Below the pieces are notes generated by a model. That model did not search any database and was not told the origin of the DNA. It saw only the letters and a program-made list of their open reading frames with translations. Below are positions 6,817 to 11,783 of a stretch of 13,574 bases of DNA, in pieces. Both the position numbers and the translations under genes were made by a program. The stretch's first letter is position 1. Each line of letters begins with the position of its first letter. The stretch is from JBBQWZ01 sp043788745 (GTDB lineage: Bacteria > Acidobacteriota > Terriglobia > Bryobacterales > Bryobacteraceae), in assembly GCA_043788745.1 (NCBI GenBank), contig JAYVTO010000176.1, forward strand, positions 1 to 13,574, in the 5' to 3' direction.

Positions 6817-7355
6817 ACCACTGCCTGGCCGGGATCAAAGGCCTTCCGAAATTCAGCGGCGCTCAAGTGCAGATTCGCTTCCATGCTGATCTCACCATCA
6901 GCGGACGAAAGCTGCTGATCGCCTCGGATCGCGGGCAGCCCGTTCACGCCGCCACCTTCATCCGAAGGCGCGAGATGGTGCTCGAAGCTGAGCTCCTCCG
7001 TCGCCCATCCGAACTCCGCCGAATCCTCGTACACGAACTCTTCCACTTCGTCTGGGTCCACCTCGCAAACCGGGTACGATGGAGTTGGGAACAACTACTG
7101 CAGCAAGAACTGCGGCAAAAGATTCCCGGCGAATTAGGCTGGTCCGCGGAATGGCGGAAGGCCGAACTGGCATTGCATGATAGAAGAGTGCGCTCTCGCC
7201 GTTGGCGGGAGTACGCCTGTGAAAGCTTTTGTGATACCGCGGCCTGGGCGTTAACCGGCGGACGCCGGGCAGAGCGAACCCTCGCACCAACGGCGCGTCT
7301 GGCGCGTCAAAGGTGGATAGCGGAACTTTTGGCGGCCGGAAGCATCACGATATAA
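6723..7355 (+). CDS. HELFH zinc-metallopeptidase-like protein of unknown function
   Basis: A 210-residue protein not assigned to a named family. ILVHELFHFVW (101-111) is an HExxH zinc motif (His104, Glu105, His108). About 59 residues later EYACESFCD (163-171) offers Glu163 or Glu167 as a third ligand; the ESFCD spacing resembles the ExxxD motif of gluzincins and loosely that of ImmA/IrrE-type minigluzincins. No signal peptide or membrane segment is seen, so a cytoplasmic location is the default, odd beside three exported neighbours. The only standard start in frame is ATG 6723, which overlaps the PPIase gene by 94 bp. The first ~28 residues are low-complexity and basic, and conserved-looking sequence begins near ETRAIDHCL, so the true start may lie later. 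A small hairpin separates it from the thioredoxin gene. Confidence 0.75.
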   Translation: MVPDRAAKVQGKTRQARSPAAERAAAETRAIDHCLAGIKGLPKFSGAQVQIRFHADLTISGRKLLIASDRGQPVHAATFIRRREMVLEAELLRRPSELRRILVHELFHFVWVHLANRVRWSWEQLLQQELRQKIPGELGWSAEWRKAELALHDRRVRSRRWREYACESFCDTAAWALTGGRRAERTLAPTARLARQRWIAELLAAGSITI

Positions 7356-7357
7356 GT

Positions 7358-7370
7358 GGGGCGACGCCCC
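7358..7370 (+). repeat. Small GC hairpin between the HELFH and thioredoxin genes
   Basis: GGGGC-GAC-GCCCC forms a 5-bp stem (6 bp with T7357-A7371) with a 3-nt loop, 2 nt after the stop at 7355. AAAGAAA follows rather than a T-run, so it may be a repeat or an RNA stabiliser rather than a terminator. Confidence 0.5.
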
Positions 7371-7386
7371 AAAGAAACGGACAAAA

Positions 7387-7391
7387 CGGAG
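7387..7391 (+). promoter_or_regulatory. Ribosome binding site that selects GTG 7400
   Basis: CGGAG sits 8 nt upstream of GTG 7400. That start gives a compact lipoprotein signal peptide, whereas the in-frame ATG at 7313 lies inside the preceding gene and would put 29 hydrophilic residues in front of the signal sequence. Confidence 0.6.
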
Positions 7392-7399
7392 TGTTTCTC

Positions 7400-7909
7400 G
7401 TGCGACTATTGATGGCAGTAACCCTGGGCCTGGCCCTGATCAGTTGCGGAGCCCCGCCTGCGGCGCGCGCTGCGCTCAAGCCCGTAAAGGACCGCAAGAA
7501 GGCACCTGAGTTCACACTCAAAGACGCAACCGGCAAACCCGTCAAGCTCTCCGACTTCAAAGGAAAAGTCGTCCTGCTCAACTTCTGGGCCACCTGGTGC
7601 GGCCCTTGCAAAATCGAAATTCCCTGGTTCATCGATTTCGAGCAGAAGTACAAAGACAAAGGCTTCGCCGTCATCGGAATCTCGATGGATGAAGATGGCT
7701 GGAAAGACGTGAAGCCGTACGTCGACTTGAAGAAAGTCAACTATCGCGTCGTCATCGGCGACGACACGACCGCGACGCTATACGGCGGCGTCGACTCGCT
7801 GCCAACCTCGTTTGTCATCGACAAAGAAGGCAAGATCGCCGCGGTCCACGTCGGCCTCGTCAGCAAATTGGAGTATGCAATTGACATTGAGCAACTTCTG
7901 GGTAAGTAG
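7400..7909 (+). CDS. TlpA-type thioredoxin-fold lipoprotein
   Basis: A 169-residue membrane-anchored periplasmic thiol-disulfide oxidoreductase. Residues 1-15 are a hydrophobic signal ending in a lipobox (LISC), so Cys16 is the likely lipidated residue. The linker to residue ~33 is Ala/Pro/Lys-rich. The fold begins with APEFTLKDATGKPVKLSDFKGK (APEFTL 35-40), then VVLLNFWATWCGPC (57-70) with the redox pair Cys67-Cys70, the family's central insert (KDKGFAVIGISMDED) and the cis-proline segment SLPTSFVID (Pro135). Proteins of this group keep thiols reduced or serve cytochrome c maturation; which applies cannot be told here. The adjacent, overlapping DsbD-type domain is a plausible electron-transfer partner. 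The GTG start was chosen for its Shine-Dalgarno (CGGAG, 7387-7391). Confidence 0.9.
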   Translation: MRLLMAVTLGLALISCGAPPAARAALKPVKDRKKAPEFTLKDATGKPVKLSDFKGKVVLLNFWATWCGPCKIEIPWFIDFEQKYKDKGFAVIGISMDEDGWKDVKPYVDLKKVNYRVVIGDDTTATLYGGVDSLPTSFVIDKEGKIAAVHVGLVSKLEYAIDIEQLLGK

Positions 7910-8336
7910 CGCCCTCGCGATCCTCACGACCGCCGCGCCCGCTTTCGCACAAAAGGTATTAACCGTGATTCCGCCCGAGGCCGTCAACCTCAAAGCCGGA
8001 CAGCCCGGTGAGGCGAAGCTCCATCTCAAACTCAAGAGCGGCTATCACGTCTACTCGAACAAATCCGCCGATCCGTTTCTGATCCCGCTAAAGCTCGTCT
8101 GGGCACCGGGAGCCGCCGAGTCCGCCACAGTGGAATTCCCCGAGCCCGAACCGTTCAAATCCGGCGACAAGATGTACAGCGTCTTCTCGGGCGAATTCGA
8201 TCTCACGATCAAGCTAAAAGTTGCAGCCCGGGGCATGTCTACGCTCTCCGGCAAACTTACCTACCAAGCCTGCACCGACCGCATGTGCGATCCGCCAAAA
8301 ACTATTGAAGTGCACCTTCCGCTCAACGTCCAGTAG
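7875..8336 (+). CDS. Stand-alone exported DsbD N-terminal-type domain
   Basis: A 153-residue protein made of a signal peptide (residues 1-26, SSALAILTTAAPAFAQ) and one immunoglobulin-like domain of the DsbD alpha (DsbD_N) type. Family marks are LKSGYHVYSNK (53-63), the FPEPEPFK strand and LTYQACTDRMCDPP (128-141), where Cys133 and Cys138 would be the redox pair. In full-length DsbD this domain passes electrons from the membrane part to periplasmic partners; here the transmembrane and thioredoxin domains are absent. The reading frame overlaps the thioredoxin gene by 35 nt. ATG 7875 is only 1 nt after a GGAG (7870-7873); TTG 7881 would be at a better 7-nt spacing and gives almost the same protein, so the start is uncertain by a few codons. 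Confidence 0.82.
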   Translation: MQLTLSNFWVSSALAILTTAAPAFAQKVLTVIPPEAVNLKAGQPGEAKLHLKLKSGYHVYSNKSADPFLIPLKLVWAPGAAESATVEFPEPEPFKSGDKMYSVFSGEFDLTIKLKVAARGMSTLSGKLTYQACTDRMCDPPKTIEVHLPLNVQ

Positions 8337-8386
8337 CTGGCTTGACGCCCAAGAGGGCAGGGAAGGCGAGCGAACGACCACCAGGA

Positions 8387-8399
8387 CCGACAAAGTCGG
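8387..8399 (+). repeat. Short hairpin motif CCGAC-AAA-GTCGG, copy 1
   Basis: A 5-bp stem with a 3-nt loop, followed by GCGC. It recurs at 11693-11705 with loop GAA and the same GCGC tail. Both copies lie in the leader region of a secreted-protein gene. Confidence 0.5.
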
Positions 8400-8438
8400 G
8401 CGCCGGAGGCAAGTGGAACATTCGGATCCATTTCCGCG

Positions 8439-8444
8439 TACAAT
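8439..8444 (+). promoter_or_regulatory. -10 element TACAAT before the 308-aa gene
   Basis: TACAAT ends 16 nt before ATG 8461, predicting a leader of only ~10 nt that still contains AGAGG (8451-8455). No sigma-70 -35 is present. GGAACA (8415-8420) lies at a suitable distance and resembles an ECF-type -35, which is speculative. Confidence 0.45.
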
Positions 8445-8460
8445 CTCGACAGAGGCACTC

Positions 8461-9387
8461 ATGCGCATTCTCGTCACTTTGCTCGCTCTTTCCCCATCCG
8501 CGTTCGCGGCGGTTGATCCCGCCCTTCTTGCGCTGGTGATGCCCGAAGCCCGCATCGTAACCGGCATCCAGGTCGACCAAAGTAAGAACTCAAAGTTCGG
8601 CCAGTTCGTGCTCGCGCAGATCACCGACAATGCCGACCTCAAGCGCTTCGCCTCGGAGTCGGGCTTCGACCCTCGCCGCGATCTCCGCGAAATCGTCGTC
8701 GGCTCCACCGGCCTCGACGGATCGAGCGCCCTCGTGATCGGCCGCGGTGCGTTCCAGAAAGACCGGATCCTCGCTGTCGCCAGAACAAGCGGCGGAGGCG
8801 CCTCCAACTACAGGGGTATCGATCTCATTTCTGCCAGTGCCGAAAGCACTCTTTCCACCATTGCTTTTCTCGATTCGAGTACCGCGCTCGTCGGCGACGC
8901 GAAATCCGTTAAAGCCGCGATCGACCGCCGCCTCGCCGGAGCCCCCGGGCTCAGCGCCGCTCTCGCCGCCAAAGCTCACGAAGCCGCCGCGCAAAGCGAC
9001 GCCTGGTTCGTCACCTTGGCCTCCCTCTCCGAATTTCTTGGCGGCAAAATGGGCGACGGCAACCTTGGCGGAGCCATGCAAGGCAATCTTCTCGAGAAAG
9101 TGAAGCAGGCCTCCGGCGGCGTCAAATTCGGAACGACGGAAGTCGGAATCGGCCTGGAAGCCGTCACGCCAACCGACAAAGACGCTACCGCACTCGCTGA
9201 TGTCCTCCGCTTCCTCGCCAGTATGCTGCAAGCCGGCCAGGCGAACAACGATCCGAAGGTCGCGAAAGCCGCTTCGATCGTCGACAAACTGAAGCTGACG
9301 ACGCAAGCCAACGTCATGAAGCTCAGCCTCGCGATCCCGGAAGCCGACATGGAACGCATGTTCCTGCCCGCACCCAAAGCGAACTAG
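8461..9387 (+). CDS. Secreted 308-aa protein of unknown function
   Basis: The protein starts with a signal peptide (residues 1-17, ILVTLLALSPSAFAA). The mature part begins VDPALLALVMPEARIVTGIQVDQSKNS and contains a stretch (FASESGFDPRRDLREIVVGS, 63-82) that I associate with an anonymous acidobacterial family. The remainder alternates short strands and helices in two similar halves (about 25-160 and 180-300), as in DUF3352-like substrate-independent secreted proteins, but no catalytic motif or Cys residue is visible. The absence of cysteine is consistent with the envelope redox genes upstream not being directed at it. It has its own -10 element and a hairpin 60 bp after its stop, so it is probably transcribed alone. 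No function is proposed. Confidence 0.82.
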   Translation: MRILVTLLALSPSAFAAVDPALLALVMPEARIVTGIQVDQSKNSKFGQFVLAQITDNADLKRFASESGFDPRRDLREIVVGSTGLDGSSALVIGRGAFQKDRILAVARTSGGGASNYRGIDLISASAESTLSTIAFLDSSTALVGDAKSVKAAIDRRLAGAPGLSAALAAKAHEAAAQSDAWFVTLASLSEFLGGKMGDGNLGGAMQGNLLEKVKQASGGVKFGTTEVGIGLEAVTPTDKDATALADVLRFLASMLQAGQANNDPKVAKAASIVDKLKLTTQANVMKLSLAIPEADMERMFLPAPKAN

Positions 9388-9707
9388 TTCTCTGCACGCG
9401 TGATTCGGATCGACAACGACTTCCCGCTGTAATCAGTGGGGCTATCCCCCCGGGCTTCAGCCCGGGGATTCTGTTGCCGGTCATGGTAATAGGGCCAGCT
9501 TCGACCGCAAAGCCTCCGATCTTTGGCCCACTTCGACGGGTGAAATTAGGACGGCGTTAGAGGACAGACTCCGGCCTCTACAACGTTCGCCCTCACGCGA
9601 TTATCAATGGTTCAATCTGACCTTGCCCGTGCAGCGGATTTACAAGGCAGCATCCGAGCGCCGGCCAGTCGCTCCTCATTTGCTTTTGCGGCTACAAGGA
9701 AGGCGTC
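9388..9707. other. Intergenic stretch with one hairpin
   Basis: The stretch holds the GC hairpin at 9448-9467 and nothing else I can identify. A 34-codon open frame (9607-9711) ends at a TAG overlapping the presumed start of the DUF433 gene; its peptide (MVQSDLARAADLQG...) is not recognised and it has no clear ribosome binding site. Confidence 0.5.
9448..9467 (+). terminator. GC hairpin with TTCA loop after the 308-aa gene
   Basis: CCCCGGGC (9448-9455), TTCA, GCCCGGGG (9460-9467) gives a perfect 8-bp stem 60 nt after the stop. ATT CTGTTG follows, not a clean T-run, so it may act as a transcript end or be a member of an interspersed hairpin family. It is the mirror-orientation counterpart of 1883-1902, whose loop is TGAA. 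Confidence 0.5.
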
Positions 9708-9743
9708 ATAGAGAAACTCGCAGTCGTATCTGACCCGGAGGTT
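9708..9743 (+). other. Probable true N-terminus of the DUF433 protein, with ATA in place of ATG
   Basis: Read in frame, these 12 codons give (ATA)EKLAVVSDPEV directly before Met at 9744. DUF433 proteins characteristically begin with a short strand and a conserved D-P-E just before the G-x-P-x-F-x-G-T-R motif, so this piece belongs to the protein. AAGGAAGG (9696-9703) is a strong Shine-Dalgarno 4 nt before ATA 9708. There is no ATG, GTG or TTG in this frame between the upstream stop (TGA 9618-9620) and 9744. Confidence 0.55.
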
Positions 9744-9974
9744 ATGAACGGAACACCGTGTTTCGATGGGACGCGAGTGCCATTCAAGAACCTCATCGAT
9801 TACTTGGAGGGCGGCTATTCGCTCGGCGAATTTTTACGCCAGTTCCCGACCGTCTCGCGCGAGAAGGCGATTCAATCGCTCGAGGAAGCGAAGGATTCGC
9901 TGCTTGCCAAGATTGCGCTCGCACTTGCACCGTACGAACAGCCTCCAACACATCACCCCCGGCGCATCAAGTAG
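9744..9974 (+). CDS. DUF433 (VapB-like antitoxin) family protein, toxin partner absent
   Basis: A 76-residue product from the first standard ATG (88 if read from ATA 9708). DUF433 proteins are small helix-turn-helix-like proteins usually paired with a PIN-like DUF5615 toxin as a toxin-antitoxin module. Visible marks are NGTPCFDGTRVPFKNLIDYL (residues 2-21), covering the G-x-P-x-F-x-G-T-R signature, LEGGYSLGEFLRQFP (21-35) and the recognition-type helix VSREKAIQSLEEAKDSLL. The ATG at 9744 has GGAGG only 2 nt away and would delete the conserved Asp-Pro-Glu, so the usual start looks mutated. The expected toxin gene is not downstream: the next gene, the GGT-fold enzyme, begins 9 bp after the stop. 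It may be a relic antitoxin or a stand-alone regulator. Confidence 0.8.
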   Translation: MNGTPCFDGTRVPFKNLIDYLEGGYSLGEFLRQFPTVSREKAIQSLEEAKDSLLAKIALALAPYEQPPTHHPRRIK

Positions 9975-9977
9975 AAT
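9972..9977 (+). promoter_or_regulatory. -10 element TAGAAT placing the GGT-like start at the +1 position
   Basis: TAGAAT, which includes the DUF433 stop codon TAG, ends 6 nt before ATG 9984, so transcription would begin at or next to the A of the start codon. No Shine-Dalgarno is present, consistent with a leaderless message. No -35 is recognisable. Confidence 0.4.
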
Positions 9978-9983
9978 CTCTGC

Positions 9984-11597
9984 ATGCCCCGCCTGTGCGC
10001 TCTCTTGATCGCGACCACGATCTTCGCGTCCCTGCTGACCGCCGCCGAACCCGCCACAGCCAAGTCCGGCATGGTTAGTTCCATGCATCCCCTCGCCACC
10101 GGGGCCGGACTCGCCATCCTCCGCCAGGGCGGCAACGCTTTCGATGCCGCCATCGCCGTCGCCAGCATGTTGAACGTCGTCGAGCCTGAGAATTCCGGTG
10201 TCGGCGGCTACGGGCTGATTCTCCTCTACGATGCGAAGAAACTGCAGGTGCGCACGCTGAACGCCAGTGGCCGTATCCCCAAGGGAGCCAACCCCGCCGC
10301 CTACCGCGATCCCAAAGCGCGCCGCGGCGGCATCCTGGTCTCGACGCCCGTGAACCTCCGCGCCTGGGAAGCCATGTCCAAAGCCTACGGAACCCTCCCC
10401 TGGAAGACCGTCCTGCAGCAAGCCGTAGACACCGCCGACAACGGCTTTGCGCTGCTGCGCCCCATTCCCGCCGACGCGTTTCGCGATTTCCCGGATCACG
10501 CCAAAGCCTTCTACGGCCGCGACGGCAAGCCTCTCGACAAGGGCGATCGCCTCATCCAGAAAGACCTCGCGAAATCTCTGCGCTCGATCGCGGCCAATGG
10601 TGCCGACGTCCTGCACGGCGGCGACCTCGGCAAGCAGATCGCGGCTGAACTTGCCCGCACGGGTTCTTTCGTCACGCTCGCCGACATCGCAGACAGCACG
10701 CCCGAATGGTTCGAGTACTCGTCGATCGAGTACCGCGGGCTTCGCATCGTCACGCCGCCCCCGCCCGCGAATTCCTTCACGGCCCTGATTCGCCTCGGAA
10801 TCCTCTCGCAATGGGACGTGAAGTCGATGCCCCTCGATTCCACGGAATACTGGCATCGCTGGGCCGAAGTGACGAAGCATGGCGAATGGTGCCGCCTCCG
10901 TTACGCCGGCGATACCGATGTCGCGCCGCCGCCCGTCGGCAAACTGCTAAGCCCGCCTTACTGGAAAGAACAAGCCGCACGCATCAGCACCAGCGCCTCT
11001 AACTTCGTTCCCCCTGGCGCCACCGGCGGCGAAAGCGCGAACACAACGCACTTTGTCGTCGCCGATCAATTCGGCAACGTCGTCAGCGCGACGCAGACGC
11101 TGGGCCATACATTCGGCAGCCGCGTGATGGCGCCCGGCACCGGAATCTGGCTCAACGATTCGCTCTCCTACAGCACCTTCGCGCCTCCAGGAAATCCCAT
11201 GGATGTTCACCCCGGCCGCCGCAAACTCAACAGCAACACGCCCATGTTCGCGATGAAGAACGGTCGCCCCTGGGTCGTCCTCGGAGCCTCGGGAGGCCAC
11301 ACCATCCCGCAAACCGTCCCGCAGGTGATGAGCCTGATCGTCGACCATGGCCTCGACATCGGCCAGGCCCTGGCCAGCCCCCGCATCCAGTTTTCGTCCG
11401 AGTCCGGAAAGCTAGGCGTCGAGAAAACTCTTCCCGAAAAAGTGCAACAAGAGCTCAAAGCGAAAGGTCACCGCGTCGACGTGCAGGATTTCGCCAGAGT
11501 CCAAGGCCTGACCATCGAGTACGACGCCAAGGGAAAACCAAAGGCCTTCCAAGGCGCAGCCGACCCCAGAGGCCTCGGTTTCGCCAAAGGCTACTAA
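9984..11597 (+). CDS. Gamma-glutamyltransferase-fold N-terminal nucleophile hydrolase, divergent
   Basis: A 537-residue exported enzyme of the GGT family, made as one chain that cuts itself before a Thr to give large and small subunits. Residues 1-20 are a signal peptide; GLAILRQGGNAFDAAIA (42-58) and the GVGGYG turn (72-77) are family marks. The autocleavage site is NTTHFVVAD (353-361) with Thr354 as nucleophile, and the oxyanion GASGGH loop is at 434-439. Compared by eye with E. coli GGT several glutamate-binding residues differ: Arg114 aligns with Ser95 (SGRIP), Asn411 with Gly374, Asp433 with Tyr396 and Ser462 with Asn416, and the lid loop is missing. It is therefore probably an amidohydrolase or acylase with another substrate rather than a true glutathione hydrolase. 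It follows DUF433 closely but seems to have its own promoter. Confidence 0.9.
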   Translation: MPRLCALLIATTIFASLLTAAEPATAKSGMVSSMHPLATGAGLAILRQGGNAFDAAIAVASMLNVVEPENSGVGGYGLILLYDAKKLQVRTLNASGRIPKGANPAAYRDPKARRGGILVSTPVNLRAWEAMSKAYGTLPWKTVLQQAVDTADNGFALLRPIPADAFRDFPDHAKAFYGRDGKPLDKGDRLIQKDLAKSLRSIAANGADVLHGGDLGKQIAAELARTGSFVTLADIADSTPEWFEYSSIEYRGLRIVTPPPPANSFTALIRLGILSQWDVKSMPLDSTEYWHRWAEVTKHGEWCRLRYAGDTDVAPPPVGKLLSPPYWKEQAARISTSASNFVPPGATGGESANTTHFVVADQFGNVVSATQTLGHTFGSRVMAPGTGIWLNDSLSYSTFAPPGNPMDVHPGRRKLNSNTPMFAMKNGRPWVVLGASGGHTIPQTVPQVMSLIVDHGLDIGQALASPRIQFSSESGKLGVEKTLPEKVQQELKAKGHRVDVQDFARVQGLTIEYDAKGKPKAFQGAADPRGLGFAKGY

Positions 11598-11692
11598 TTC
11601 GCTCCGGCCTCCTGACCTGTGTCCACCTTGAGCCCGCCACTCTCACGTTTTCGGTAGTGGCACGGCATCAAAATCCGAGCCGCGCACGAAGT

Positions 11693-11705
11693 CCGACGAA
11701 GTCGG
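11693..11705 (+). repeat. Short hairpin motif CCGAC-GAA-GTCGG, copy 2
   Basis: It shares the stem and the GCGC tail with 8387-8399 and lies 78 bp before the tannase-family start. It may be part of a short interspersed family. Confidence 0.5.
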
Positions 11706-11768
11706 GCGCAGTAAGCGGTCTCCGGAGCGACACAGCCGCGGCGCTACTATCCTCGCTCCGACCTCATG

Positions 11769-11774
11769 TACAAT
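11769..11774 (+). promoter_or_regulatory. -10 element TACAAT that argues for the start at 11784
   Basis: TACAAT ends 9 nt before ATG 11784, predicting a leader of 2-3 nt. It overlaps the alternative in-frame ATG at 11766, which would lie upstream of the transcription start. No Shine-Dalgarno precedes 11784. Confidence 0.45.
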
Positions 11775-11783
11775 ACTGGCGTC

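Noticed and set aside
7313..7399. Longer start (ATG 7313) for the thioredoxin lipoprotein
   Set aside because: It would place 29 hydrophilic residues before the signal sequence and lies inside the previous gene; GTG 7400 has a proper Shine-Dalgarno.
9607..9711. 34-codon open frame ending on the presumed DUF433 start (possible coupled leader peptide)
   Set aside because: Its ATG lacks a ribosome binding site and the peptide is not recognisable; the stop/start overlap may be chance.
9834..10880. 348-codon minus-strand frame across DUF433 and the GGT-fold gene
   Set aside because: It lies antisense to two recognised genes and has no start signal or recognisable domain.
11766..11783. Start at ATG 11766 for the tannase-family gene
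   Set aside because: That ATG is overlapped by the TACAAT element and would add MYNTGV in front of a clean signal peptide starting at 11784.
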